A stretch of DNA of 64,000 nt from Mucilaginibacter conchicola. Its GTDB lineage: Bacteria; Bacteroidota; Bacteroidia; Sphingobacteriales; Sphingobacteriaceae. Position 1 is the stretch's first letter. Every line of letters begins with the position of its first letter. The position numbers and the translations under genes are program-made. The stretch spans positions 1,612,001-1,676,000 of the forward strand of contig NZ_QWDC01000001.1 of the NCBI RefSeq assembly GCF_003432115.1, in the 5' to 3' direction. Of this stretch, positions 17,987-26,801 are shown one piece after another. The notes below the pieces were generated by a model. It was not told the DNA's origin. It did not search any database and saw only the letters and a program-made list of their open reading frames with translations.

Positions 17987-19741
17987 ATGGAAACACAAAC
18001 AATCACACAGGAGATCAGCGATGCGAAGGCCGAAACGGCTAAAGCGCAGGCGGTAGAATTGACAGGCTCAGAAGCTTTATTAGAGGCACTGATAGTCGAA
18101 GGTGTGGATACCATTTTTGGTTATCCGGGTGGTGCAATTATGCCTATCTATGATGCACTTTATGACTACAGCGAAAAACTGAACCACATTCTGGTCCGTC
18201 ATGAGCAGGGCGGCATTCACGCCGGCCAGGGCTATGCGCGTTCTTCCGGCAAAGTGGGCGTTGTGTTTGCTACCAGTGGCCCCGGCGCTACTAACCTGGT
18301 TACCGGCCTTGCCGATGCCCAGATTGATAGTACCCCGTTGGTTTGCATCACCGGGCAGGTATTTGCGCATCTTTTAGGTACCGATGCTTTCCAGGAGACC
18401 GATGTGATCAATATCACCACCCCTATCACCAAATGGAACTACCAGGTAACTGATGCTACCGAGATCCCTGAGGTGTTAGCAAAAGCATTCTATATCGCAC
18501 GCAGTGGTCGTCCGGGCCCGGTGTTGATTGATATCACCAAGAACGCACAGATCCAGAAATTTAATTACGAGGGTTATACGCCTTGTAACCATATCCGCAG
18601 CTACAGGCCAAAACCAATTGTAAGGCCGCAATATATTCAGCAGGCTGCTGAGCTGATCAATAGTGCCCAAAAACCATTTATCCTTTGGGGACAAGGCGTT
18701 ATTTTAGGCGAGGCCGAAAAAGAGTTTAAAGCCTTTGTGGAGAAAAGCGGCATCCCGGCTGCGTGGACCATCCTTGGTGCAGGTGCCATCCCTACAGACC
18801 ATCCGCAAAACGTGGGTATGCTGGGTATGCACGGCAACTACGGTCCTAACGTTTTAACCAACGAGTGCGATGTACTGATCGCTATAGGTATGCGCTTTGA
18901 CGATCGTGTAACCGGCCGTTTGGATAAATATGCAAAGCAGGCCAAGGTTATCCATTTGGATATTGACCCTGCCGAGATCGACAAAAACGTAAAATCGACC
19001 GTACCGGTATGGGGCGACTGTAAAGAGACCATCCCGATGCTTACCCAATTAGTTGAGAAACGCGAGCATACCGAGTGGTTAAACACTTTCCATGAATACA
19101 CCCGCCAGGAAACTGAGCAGGTTATCCACAACGAGTTGAACCCAACTACTGAGGAAATGACCATGGGCGAGGTGATAAAACACCTTAACGAGTTGACCAA
19201 CGGCGATGCAGTTATCGTAACCGACGTTGGCCAGCACCAAATGGTAGCTTGCCGTTATGCTAAGTTCAACAATACCCGCAGTAACGTTACCAGCGGCGGT
19301 TTAGGTACTATGGGCTTTGCGCTTCCGGCGGCTATAGGTGCCAAATTTGGTGCGCAGCAGCGCGATGTTGTTGCTATCATAGGTGACGGTGGCTTCCAGA
19401 TGACCTTACAGGAACTGGGTACTATTATGCAAACCGGCGTTAACGTTAAGATCGTTATTCTTAACAACCGCTTCCTGGGTATGGTGCGCCAGTGGCAGGA
19501 GTTGTTTAACCAGCGCCGTTACTCGTTCGTGGATATCCAAAGCCCCGATTTTGTAACCGTTGCCAAAGGATATGGCATCGCAGGTAAATCAATATCAGAC
19601 CGCAGCGAACTGGAAAGTTCATTGAAAGAAATGCTGGCACATGATGGCTCATTCCTTTTAGAAGTTTTTGTTACCAAAGAGAACAACGTGTTCCCAATGG
19701 TACCACAAGGTTGCAGCGTAGCAGAGATCAGGTTAAAATAA
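17987..19741 (+). CDS. ilvB: Acetohydroxyacid synthase, large catalytic subunit
   Basis: 584 residues of the thiamine-diphosphate enzyme family. Catalytic Glu in VRHEQGGIHAGQGYAR at about 68, central FAD-binding domain, and the TPP motif GDGGFQMTLQEL followed by NNRFLGMVRQWQ at the C-terminal domain. It condenses pyruvate with pyruvate or 2-ketobutyrate as the first shared step of valine, leucine and isoleucine synthesis. The ~24-residue Lys/Ala/Glu-rich N-terminal lead is not conserved in the family. Followed by its regulatory subunit after 21 nt. Confidence 0.97.
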   Translation: METQTITQEISDAKAETAKAQAVELTGSEALLEALIVEGVDTIFGYPGGAIMPIYDALYDYSEKLNHILVRHEQGGIHAGQGYARSSGKVGVVFATSGPGATNLVTGLADAQIDSTPLVCITGQVFAHLLGTDAFQETDVINITTPITKWNYQVTDATEIPEVLAKAFYIARSGRPGPVLIDITKNAQIQKFNYEGYTPCNHIRSYRPKPIVRPQYIQQAAELINSAQKPFILWGQGVILGEAEKEFKAFVEKSGIPAAWTILGAGAIPTDHPQNVGMLGMHGNYGPNVLTNECDVLIAIGMRFDDRVTGRLDKYAKQAKVIHLDIDPAEIDKNVKSTVPVWGDCKETIPMLTQLVEKREHTEWLNTFHEYTRQETEQVIHNELNPTTEEMTMGEVIKHLNELTNGDAVIVTDVGQHQMVACRYAKFNNTRSNVTSGGLGTMGFALPAAIGAKFGAQQRDVVAIIGDGGFQMTLQELGTIMQTGVNVKIVILNNRFLGMVRQWQELFNQRRYSFVDIQSPDFVTVAKGYGIAGKSISDRSELESSLKEMLAHDGSFLLEVFVTKENNVFPMVPQGCSVAEIRLK

Positions 19742-19762
19742 GTCACTCCATAAACTAAGACA

Positions 19763-20368
19763 ATGGAAATCCAGGAAACTGATAAGCAGGAATTTAACAT
19801 AACGGTTTACACCGAGAACCAGATAGGTCTTTTAAACCGGATAGCTATTATATTTACCCGTCGAAAAATAAATATCGACAGTTTAAACACATCGCCATCA
19901 GAGATAGATAGTATTCACCGTTTTAATATCGTTATCACTGAGTCGGAAGAGGTAGTGCGTAAGCTTACCCGCCAGATAGAGAAACAGGTAGAAGTATTAA
20001 AAGTGTACTACCATACCAATGCCGATGTAGTTTGGCAGGAAATGGCGCTGTACAAGGTATCAACAGATGTAATTGCCGAGAAGGTAAGCGTAGAGCGTTT
20101 GTTGCGCGAAAACGGCGCACGTGCGGTAACCATCCGCAAGGATTACACCGTGTTTGAGGCAACCGGCCACCGCGAGGAGACCGATAACCTGATCAAGATC
20201 CTTCAGCCTTATGGCCTGATAGAATTTGTACGCAGCGCCCGCGTGGCCATCATCAAAGACAGCGAAGGCTTCAACAGCAAACTGCGCGAGTTTGAACGCC
20301 TTGAACCGGGCGAGGAAGTGATCGAAAACGAATACCTGAATAAAGGGCAAAAGGTGTTTACGATGTAA
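19763..20368 (+). CDS. ilvN: Acetohydroxyacid synthase, regulatory small subunit
   Basis: 201 residues with an N-terminal ACT domain (ITVYTENQIGLLNRIAIIF, residues ~10-85) and an ALS_ss C-terminal domain (VRKDYTVFEATGHREETD region near 125-150). The family binds valine and conveys feedback inhibition to IlvB. The Gly/Asn of the effector loop (NQIGLLNRI) are intact, so feedback control is expected. A 191-nt spacer with a full REP-like element separates it from ilvC. Confidence 0.95.
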   Translation: MEIQETDKQEFNITVYTENQIGLLNRIAIIFTRRKINIDSLNTSPSEIDSIHRFNIVITESEEVVRKLTRQIEKQVEVLKVYYHTNADVVWQEMALYKVSTDVIAEKVSVERLLRENGARAVTIRKDYTVFEATGHREETDNLIKILQPYGLIEFVRSARVAIIKDSEGFNSKLREFERLEPGEEVIENEYLNKGQKVFTM

Positions 20369-20379
20369 ATAAAAACGCG

Positions 20380-20461
20380 CGTCATTGCGAGGTACGAAGC
20401 AATCTCCGAACTATACAGAGCGGATTTGCTTAAAGAGATTGCTTCGTACCTCGCAATGACG
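20380..20461. repeat. REP-like inverted repeat, copy 1 (arm type A)
   Basis: Perfect 27-bp arms (CGTCATTGCGAGGTACGAAG... at 20380-20406 and its complement at 20435-20461) around a 28-nt loop with the core ACAGAGCGG. Lies between ilvN and ilvC, 98 nt before the ilvC start. Confidence 0.95.
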
Positions 20462-20559
20462 TGTTGGATAATTAAGTAACTATTTTAAACGAACTATACA
20501 GAAGTCATCGGTGCCATCAACAAAAACATCGGTGTAATTAAGTTAAAACAACAAAAACA

Positions 20560-21618
20560 ATGGCAAAACTAAATTTCGGCGGTACTGAAGAGAATGTAGT
20601 AACCCGCGAGGAGTTTCCTTTAGCAAAAGCTCAGGAAGTATTAAAAAATGAAACCGTAGCTGTAATTGGTTATGGTGTACAAGGCCCGGGCCAGGCGCTA
20701 AACCAAAAAGATAACGGCATTAACGTTATTGTTGGTCAGCGTAAAGATTCAAAATCATGGGATAAAGCTGTAAGTGATGGCTTTGTTCCGGGCGAAACCC
20801 TTTTTGAGATCGAAGAGGCTTTAGAGCGCGGTACCATCATTTGCTACCTGCTTAGCGATGCTGCCCAGATTGAACTTTGGCCAACTGTTAAAAAGCATTT
20901 AACCCCTGGTAAAGCGCTTTACTTCTCTCACGGTTTCGGTATCACCTTTAAAGAGCAAACCGGCATTATCCCACCTGCTGATGTGGATGTGTTCCTGGTT
21001 GCACCAAAAGGTTCAGGTACTTCATTACGCCGTATGTTCCTGCAAGGCCGTGGCTTAAACTCAAGCTTCGCTATCTTCCAGGATGCAACAGGTAAAGCAC
21101 AAGAGCGCGTTATTGCATTAGGTATTGCAGTAGGTAGCGGTTACCTGTTCGAGACCGATTTCAAAAAAGAGGTATACAGCGACCTTACCGGCGAGCGTGG
21201 TACTTTAATGGGTTGTGTGCAAGGTATCTTCGCAGCACAGTACGATGTATTGCGTAGCAAAGGCCACTCACCTTCTGAGGCTTTCAACGAAACTGTTGAG
21301 GAGTTAACTCAATCTCTGATGCCATTGGTAGCTGAGAACGGTATGGATTGGATGTACGCAAACTGTTCAACCACTGCACAACGCGGTGCGTTAGACTGGT
21401 GGAAAGAATTCCGCGATGCTACTAAACCTGTATTTGAGAAACTTTATGATAGCGTTGCTACAGGTAAAGAATCTCAACGTTCTATCGACTCAAACAGCCA
21501 GCCGGATTACCGCGAAAAATTAAACGAAGAATTACGCGAATTACGCGAAAGCGAAATGTGGCAAGCGGGTAAAACCGTACGCAGCTTACGCCCTGAGAAC
21601 CAGGCTGTAGAAGCGTAA
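20560..21618 (+). CDS. ilvC: Ketol-acid reductoisomerase, fungal-like sequence type
   Basis: 352 residues. The Rossmann loop is GYGVQGPGQALNQKDNG with VGQRKDSKSW following, then SDAAQIELWP, FSHGFGI and APKGSGTSLRR; the C-terminal knotted domain has GERGTLMG, GHSPSEAFNE and NSQPDYREKL. From memory these match yeast mitochondrial Ilv5 more closely than E. coli IlvC. The RKDSKSW loop with serines is typical of NADPH use. It converts acetolactate and acetohydroxybutyrate to dihydroxy acids. Confidence 0.96.
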   Translation: MAKLNFGGTEENVVTREEFPLAKAQEVLKNETVAVIGYGVQGPGQALNQKDNGINVIVGQRKDSKSWDKAVSDGFVPGETLFEIEEALERGTIICYLLSDAAQIELWPTVKKHLTPGKALYFSHGFGITFKEQTGIIPPADVDVFLVAPKGSGTSLRRMFLQGRGLNSSFAIFQDATGKAQERVIALGIAVGSGYLFETDFKKEVYSDLTGERGTLMGCVQGIFAAQYDVLRSKGHSPSEAFNETVEELTQSLMPLVAENGMDWMYANCSTTAQRGALDWWKEFRDATKPVFEKLYDSVATGKESQRSIDSNSQPDYREKLNEELRELRESEMWQAGKTVRSLRPENQAVEA

Positions 21619-21624
21619 TTATAC

Positions 21625-21685
21625 AGTAGCAGTGGCAGTTTTTAGTAGCGGTATTTTTACTGCTACCGCAACTGCCACTGCTACT
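21625..21685 (+). repeat. Long hairpin between ilvC and leuC
   Basis: AGTAGCAGTGGCAGTT (21625-21640) pairs perfectly with AACTGCCACTGCTACT (21670-21685), 16 bp; an inner stem GTAGCGGTA/TACTGCTAC adds about 8 pairs. Words based on GTAGC are repeated within each arm. It starts 6 nt after the ilvC stop. No T-run directly after the outer arm that would make a clean terminator. Confidence 0.85.
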
Positions 21686-21708
21686 TTTACTATTATTGTA
21701 AGAAAAAC

Positions 21709-23124
21709 ATGGGACAAACATTATTTGATAAGATATGGGACGCGCACGTCGTCAGTAGCGCTGAAGGCTTCCCGGATATCTTGTACATCGACACGCACTT
21801 TATTCACGAGGTAACCAGTCCGCAGGCATTTGATGGTTTGCGTAAAAGAGGGTTACCGGTTTTCAGGCCGCAACAAACCGTTGCCACGGCCGATCACAAC
21901 GTCCCAACCTGGGACCAGCACCTCCCCATTAAAGAAGAACTTTCCCGATACCAGGTAGATATGCTTACCAAAAACTGTAAAGAGTTCGGCATCGAGCTTT
22001 ATGGTCTGGGGCATCCGTACCAGGGTATCGTCCACGTTATAGGCCCTGAACTGGGCATTACCCGCCCCGGCGGTACTTACGTTTGCGGCGACAGCCATAC
22101 CTCAACGCACGGCGCTTTTGGTGCCATTGCATTTGGTATAGGCACATCGCAGGTTGAACAGGTTTTGGCTACCCAATGCCTGCTGCAATCGCGCCCTAAG
22201 CGTATGAAAATTGAAGTGAACGGCAAACTGCAGAACGGCGTTGGCCCAAAGGATATCATCCTTTACATCATTGCGCAGATCTCTGCCGCAGGCGGTACCG
22301 GCTATGCCGTTGAGTACGCCGGCGATACCATCCGCTCATTAAGCATGGAAGGCCGCATGACCATCTGTAACATGAGCATCGAAATGGGTGCCCGTTGCGG
22401 TTTGATAGCGCCTGACGAAACCACCATCAACTACGTCAAAGGCCGCGAATTTGCCCCTAAAGGCGAAGAGTGGGACAAAGCCGTTGCTTACTGGCAAACA
22501 CTTTACTCTGACGAGGATGCGGAGTTTGACAGCGTTTTAACCTTCCGCGCAGAAGATATTGAACCGATGATCACCTACGGTACTAACCCGGGTATGGGCA
22601 TCGGTGTAACACAACACGTTCCGGAGACTGCTTCTTTTGATGTAAAAGAGCAGGTATCATACAAAAAAGCCCTTGATTATATGGGCCTGCATGATGATGA
22701 AACATTGTTAGGTAAACCTATCGATTACGTATTCATCGGCAGCTGTACCAACTCACGTATCGAAGACCTGCGCCAGGTTGCCGAGTTTGTAAAAGGCAAA
22801 CACAAGGCAGATAACGTTACCGTATGGGTAGTACCAGGCTCAAAACAAGTACAGGAACAAGCCATCCGCGAAGGTCTGGACAAGATATTCGATGCAGCAG
22901 GTTTCCCGTTACGCGAACCGGGCTGCAGTGCATGTTTAGGTATGAACGAGGATAAGATCCCTGCAGGTAAATACTGTGTATCTACCTCAAACCGCAACTT
23001 TGAAGGCAGACAAGGCCCTAACAGCCGCACCTTCCTGGCCAGCCCGCTCACCGCAGCAGCAAGTGCTATTACAGGTAAAGTGACGGACATAAGGGAGTTT
23101 TTGAAGGAAGAGGAATTGGTATAA
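21709..23124 (+). CDS. leuC: 3-isopropylmalate dehydratase large subunit
   Basis: 471 residues of the aconitase superfamily. Cluster cysteines in GSCTNSR (about residue 343) and the [12 protein letters not shown] pair (about 404-407); [13 protein letters not shown] is the conserved substrate loop. Together with LeuD it isomerises 2- to 3-isopropylmalate through a bound dehydrated intermediate, isopropylmaleate. The ATG at 21709 lies 23 nt after the long hairpin. Confidence 0.97.
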   Translation: MGQTLFDKIWDAHVVSSAEGFPDILYIDTHFIHEVTSPQAFDGLRKRGLPVFRPQQTVATADHNVPTWDQHLPIKEELSRYQVDMLTKNCKEFGIELYGLGHPYQGIVHVIGPELGITRPGGTYVCGDSHTSTHGAFGAIAFGIGTSQVEQVLATQCLLQSRPKRMKIEVNGKLQNGVGPKDIILYIIAQISAAGGTGYAVEYAGDTIRSLSMEGRMTICNMSIEMGARCGLIAPDETTINYVKGREFAPKGEEWDKAVAYWQTLYSDEDAEFDSVLTFRAEDIEPMITYGTNPGMGIGVTQHVPETASFDVKEQVSYKKALDYMGLHDDETLLGKPIDYVFIGSCTNSRIEDLRQVAEFVKGKHKADNVTVWVVPGSKQVQEQAIREGLDKIFDAAGFPLREPGCSACLGMNEDKIPAGKYCVSTSNRNFEGRQGPNSRTFLASPLTAAASAITGKVTDIREFLKEEELV

Positions 23125-23129
23125 CCATG

Positions 23130-23211
23130 CGTCATTGCGAGGTACGAAGCAATCTCCTAACTATACAGAGCGGACTTGCTTAAAGAGATTGCTTCGTTCC
23201 TCGCAATGACG
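23130..23211. repeat. REP-like inverted repeat, copy 2 (arm type A)
   Basis: Same 27-bp arms as copy 1 with one mismatch (GGTACG against CGTTCC) and the same loop orientation (CTATACAGAGCGG). Lies between leuC and leuD; its right end is 16 nt before the leuD start codon. Confidence 0.93.
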
Positions 23212-23227
23212 AACACACAATAACACG

Positions 23228-23818
23228 ATGAGTACTAAAATATTCAAACACATACAAACACCGGTGGTGCCGTTGGCTATCGAGAACATCGATACCGACC
23301 AGATCATCCCGGCCCGTTTTTTAAAGGCCACTACCCGCGATGGTTTTGGCAATAATCTGTTCCGCGATTGGCGTTTCGATGAGAACGACCACCCGAAACC
23401 TGATTTTGTGCTGAACAACCCTACCTACAGCGGTAAGGTATTGGTAGCAGGTAAAAACTTCGGTTGCGGCAGTAGCCGCGAGCACGCTGCCTGGGCCATT
23501 GCCGATTACGGCTTTGATGCCGTGGTAAGCAGCTTTTTTGCCGACATTTTTAAAGGTAACGCCCTTAATAACGGCTTGCTGCCCGTACAGGTAAGCGACG
23601 ATTTCCTGCAAAAGATCTTCGATGCGGTAGCAGCAGATCATACTGCCGAAGTTGAGATAGATCTGGAAAACCAGTTCATTAAGATCTCCGCAACCGGCGA
23701 GCAGGAAAGCTTTGAGGTTAATCCCTACAAAAAAGCCTGCATGATAAACGGCTATGATGATATAGACTACATCCTTAGCCAAAAAAATAAAATAGAGGAA
23801 TTTGAAGAAGTAAGGTAA
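23228..23818 (+). CDS. leuD: 3-isopropylmalate dehydratase small subunit
   Basis: 196 residues, the swivel domain of the isomerase: [13 protein letters not shown] at about 22, [15 protein letters not shown] at about 78, and [13 protein letters not shown] at about 113. Length and motifs match the bacterial two-subunit form. The start codon comes right after a REP-like hairpin, so translation initiation may depend on whether that hairpin forms. The 72-nt spacer after it is made of repeated CAATGAC-type words. Confidence 0.96.
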   Translation: MSTKIFKHIQTPVVPLAIENIDTDQIIPARFLKATTRDGFGNNLFRDWRFDENDHPKPDFVLNNPTYSGKVLVAGKNFGCGSSREHAAWAIADYGFDAVVSSFFADIFKGNALNNGLLPVQVSDDFLQKIFDAVAADHTAEVEIDLENQFIKISATGEQESFEVNPYKKACMINGYDDIDYILSQKNKIEEFEEVR

Positions 23819-23844
23819 AAGGCGAAAGGTTAAAGCTAAAAGGC

Positions 23845-23896
23845 AATGCCCCAATGACAGCGAAGCGAATGACCCAATGACAACGAAGTAATGACC
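23845..23896 (+). repeat. AATGAC word repeat, spacer leuD-methyltransferase
   Basis: Near-tandem copies of CCAATGACA(G/A)CGAAG with the last AATGAC providing the ATG start codon of the next gene. A similar arrangement precedes the genes at 25944 and 60684. Confidence 0.6.
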
Positions 23897-24691
23897 GTAG
23901 AACAAAAAGAAATAAAACGCGAAGGCAAAGGCACTGCAAAACTGTTTGATGAGCGCGGTCTGGCTGCCGACTATGCCACTTTACAGCCGCTGTTAAAACA
24001 GGGGCTGCGCGTGCTTGATGTGGGCTGCGGTACAGGCGCTATATCGAAAGATATTGCCAAACTTGTTGGGCCAAACGGCAAGGTCACGGGCATCGATAAT
24101 ACCCAATACTTTATTGAAAGCGGCAGGGAAACCTATGCCGATATAAAAAACCTCGAACTTTATCACGCTGATCTTTACACTTACGAACCGGAAGAGAAAT
24201 TCGACCTGATAGTGAGCGCGCGTACTTTGCAATGGTTAAGCGATCCGCAAAGAGCGGTTAACAAGCTGAAAAGTTTGTTAAAACCAGGCGGCATCCTGTC
24301 CATCCTCGATTATAACCACGAAGCACTGGAATGGCAGCCCGAACCACCTGCAAGTATGAGGCAGTTTTATGCCACCTTCCTGCGGTGGCGCTCAGAAGCC
24401 GGCATGGATAACATGATGGCTGATAGTTTGCCGGAGCTTTTTAAAGAAGCCGGTTTACAGGATATAGAGGTGCTTGAAGCTAATGAGGTTTACACAAAAG
24501 GCAATGCAAACTTTGAACATAAAGTGGGCATCTGGTCGTCTGTTGCGCAAATGAACCAGATAGTTGATGAAGGCTACATCAGCAACGCCGACCGCCTTAA
24601 AGCAATTGAAGAATACAACAACTGGATACCAACCCACGCACAGCAAATGGTGATGAAGCTAAAAGAAGTGCGGGGCGTAAATAAAATTTAA
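23891..24691 (+). CDS. Class I SAM-dependent methyltransferase in the leucine operon (first)
   Basis: 266 residues. SAM-binding motif I VLDVGCGTGAISKDIA at about residue 38, acidic end of strand 2 in VTGIDNT (~65), motif ARTLQWLSDPQRAV (~110) and LLKPGGILSILDYN (~132). The C-terminal part, with RQFYATFLRWRSEAGMDN, is alpha-helical and presumably binds the acceptor. The conserved core resembles the UbiE/Tam type acting on small molecules. It lies between leuD and leuB. Substrate unknown; the operon position suggests a carboxylate of the leucine pathway. Confidence 0.85.
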   Translation: MTVEQKEIKREGKGTAKLFDERGLAADYATLQPLLKQGLRVLDVGCGTGAISKDIAKLVGPNGKVTGIDNTQYFIESGRETYADIKNLELYHADLYTYEPEEKFDLIVSARTLQWLSDPQRAVNKLKSLLKPGGILSILDYNHEALEWQPEPPASMRQFYATFLRWRSEAGMDNMMADSLPELFKEAGLQDIEVLEANEVYTKGNANFEHKVGIWSSVAQMNQIVDEGYISNADRLKAIEEYNNWIPTHAQQMVMKLKEVRGVNKI

Positions 24692-24707
24692 TAAATAACA
24701 AATAACG

Positions 24708-24789
24708 CGTCATTGCGAGGAACGAAGCAATCTCTTTAAGCAAATCCGCTCTGTATAGTTCGGAGATTGCTTCGTACCTCGCAATGACG
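24708..24789. repeat. REP-like inverted repeat, copy 3 (arm type A, reversed loop)
   Basis: Arms as in copies 1-2 (one mismatch between arms), with the loop in the opposite orientation (CCGCTCTGTATAG), so the element is inserted the other way round. It ends 11 nt before the leuB start codon. Confidence 0.93.
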
Positions 24790-24800
24790 GAAAAGATTAC

Positions 24801-25877
24801 ATGGGAGTTCAAAAACACATATTAGTAATACCGGGCGATGGTATTGGCCCCGAGGTGACAACCTGGGGTAAAGCAGTTTTAGAAAAAATCGGCGCTGATT
24901 TTGGCCACGAGTTTACCTTTGACGAGGCATTGATGGGCCACGCAGGTATCGAGGCTACAGGCAATCCACTGCCTGATGAAACGCTTGAGAAAGCAAAAGC
25001 AAGCGATGCTATCCTGTTTGGCGCTATCGGACATATCAAATATGATAATGATCCATCGGCAAAAGTTCGCCCGGAGCAGGGTTTGTTAAAGATCCGTAAG
25101 GAACTGGGCCTGTATGCCAACCTGCGCCCTATTATGCTGTTTGATGAACTATTGGATGCTTCGAGCCTGAAACCGGAAATACTTCGCGGTACTGATATCC
25201 TGTTCTTCCGTGAACTGACCGGTGATGTGTACTTCGGTGAGAAAAAACGCAGCGAAGACCGCAATACTGCGTCAGACCTGATGATCTATTCACGTTACGA
25301 AGTTGAGCGTATCGCCATCAAAGCTTATGACGCAGCGCGCGTACGCGGTAAACGCCTATGTTCTGTTGATAAGGCTAACGTACTTGAAGCTTCACGCTTG
25401 TGGCGCGAGGTAGTACAGGAAATTGCCAAACAATACCCTGATGTTGAGACCGAGCACATGTTTATTGATAACGCGGCCATGCAGCTGGTTAAAAATCCTA
25501 AGAAATTTGATGTGGTATTAACCGCCAACCTCTTTGGTGATATCCTTACTGATGAAGCTTCGCAGATAGCAGGCTCTATGGGTATGCTGGCTTCGGCTTC
25601 GGTTGGTGATGGTACAGGTTTCTTTGAGCCTATCCACGGTTCGGCACATGATATTGCCGGTCAGGACAAGGCTAACCCATTGGCCTCTATCCTATCAGTT
25701 GCCCTGATGCTGGAGATCAGCTTTGGCCTAAAAGACGAAGCCAAAAAGATAACCGATGCTATCGACAAAACATTAAAACACGGTTACCGCACCGGCGACA
25801 TTGCCGACGCAAATACCGATAAAGCAAAAATATTAGGCACCAAAGCCATGGGCCAAAAAGTGCTGGAGTATTTATAA
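24801..25877 (+). CDS. leuB: 3-isopropylmalate dehydrogenase
   Basis: 358 residues. N-terminal VIPGDGIGPEV; substrate arginines in the region RPEQGLLKIRKELGLYANLRP; catalytic Tyr in SRYEVERI and Lys in VDKANVLEASRLWR; C-terminal NAD loop FEPIHGSAHDIAGQDKANP. Oxidises 3-isopropylmalate to 2-oxoisocaproate after decarboxylation. Two methyltransferase genes flank it, 109 nt before and 66 nt after. Confidence 0.97.
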   Translation: MGVQKHILVIPGDGIGPEVTTWGKAVLEKIGADFGHEFTFDEALMGHAGIEATGNPLPDETLEKAKASDAILFGAIGHIKYDNDPSAKVRPEQGLLKIRKELGLYANLRPIMLFDELLDASSLKPEILRGTDILFFRELTGDVYFGEKKRSEDRNTASDLMIYSRYEVERIAIKAYDAARVRGKRLCSVDKANVLEASRLWREVVQEIAKQYPDVETEHMFIDNAAMQLVKNPKKFDVVLTANLFGDILTDEASQIAGSMGMLASASVGDGTGFFEPIHGSAHDIAGQDKANPLASILSVALMLEISFGLKDEAKKITDAIDKTLKHGYRTGDIADANTDKAKILGTKAMGQKVLEYL

Positions 25878-25885
25878 GTCAAAAT

Positions 25886-25943
25886 TAAAAAGTCAAAAGT
25901 CAAAAAAATAATGACTTAATGACTAATGACTCAATGACTAAAA
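25886..25943 (+). repeat. AAGTCA / TGACTT word-repeat spacer after leuB
   Basis: AAAGTCAAAAGTCAAA on the left is mirrored by AATGACTTAATGACTAATGACT on the right, giving multiple alternative short hairpins. The last word ends four bases before the next start codon. Confidence 0.6.
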
Positions 25944-26699
25944 ATGAAGTGGAACGCTGAATTATATGATAACAAACATGCTTTCGTATTTCAATACGGC
26001 GAGAGTGTGTTAGAGATGCTTGATGTTAAACAAGGCGAGCATATCCTCGACCTGGGTTGTGGTACAGGCCATTTAACAAACGAGATCCAGAAACTGGGTG
26101 CTGTTGCTACGGGTATTGATTCATCACCTGAGATGGTGAAAAAGGCACGCGAGACCTATGGTAACGTAGATTACTTTGTGGCCGATGGTGCCGATTTTCA
26201 TTTCGATGAAAAATTTGACGCCGTGTTCTCGAATGCAACACTGCACTGGATCCGCAATGCTGATGCGGTAATAAAAAGTGTTTACAATGCACTTAAACCC
26301 GGCGGCCGCTTTGTGGCCGAGATGGGCGGCAAAGGTAACGTAGCTAAATTAATAGCGGCTACCAAACAAGTGCTGGTCAATCATGGCTATGCAAAACAGG
26401 CCAAAACCGAGGTCTGGTATTTCCCATCGCTGGCAGAGTATGCTGCACGTTTAGAGGCGCAAGGGTTCAGGGTTACATTTGCGGCGCATTTTGACCGTAA
26501 AACACCACTGCAGGATGGCGACCAGGGTGTGGCCAAATGGATCACCATGTTTGCCCCGCTTTATTTGGTTGGCATCCCCGAAGAAGAGAAAAAACAAATG
26601 CTAACAGAAGTTACCGAACTGCTTGAGCCGCACTATAACGAGAACGGCCAATGGTACGCAGACTATGTGAGATTAAGATTTACAGCTATTAAAGAGTAG
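25944..26699 (+). CDS. Tam-like class I SAM methyltransferase in the leucine operon (second)
   Basis: 251 residues. Motif I HILDLGCGTGHLTNEI at about 34; ATGIDSSPEMVKKAR (~55); SNATLHWIRN (~93) and ALKPGGRFVAEMGGKGN (~112). The HWIRN / FVAEMGG pattern and the overall length recall trans-aconitate methyltransferases (Tam), which esterify tricarboxylates. It has only about family-level similarity to the methyltransferase 1.2 kb upstream, so the two are unlikely to be a recent duplication. Directly follows leuB; see findings. Confidence 0.85.
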   Translation: MKWNAELYDNKHAFVFQYGESVLEMLDVKQGEHILDLGCGTGHLTNEIQKLGAVATGIDSSPEMVKKARETYGNVDYFVADGADFHFDEKFDAVFSNATLHWIRNADAVIKSVYNALKPGGRFVAEMGGKGNVAKLIAATKQVLVNHGYAKQAKTEVWYFPSLAEYAARLEAQGFRVTFAAHFDRKTPLQDGDQGVAKWITMFAPLYLVGIPEEEKKQMLTEVTELLEPHYNENGQWYADYVRLRFTAIKE

Positions 26700-26801
26700 C
26701 AAGTATATAGTGTCAAGTAGCAAGACATTGCAGGGCTTGAATAAATACTTGATACTTAATACTAACTACTCGATACTAAAACTAATACAAAACGAAGAAA
26801 T

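Noticed and set aside
20380-20461. REP-like elements considered as CRISPR repeats
   Set aside because: Copies are tens of bp to kilobases apart, inverted rather than direct, with no regular spacers and no cas genes.
23321-23905. 194-codon minus-strand ORF antisense to leuD
   Set aside because: leuD motifs are unmistakable on the plus strand; the antisense frame is a by-product of its codon bias.
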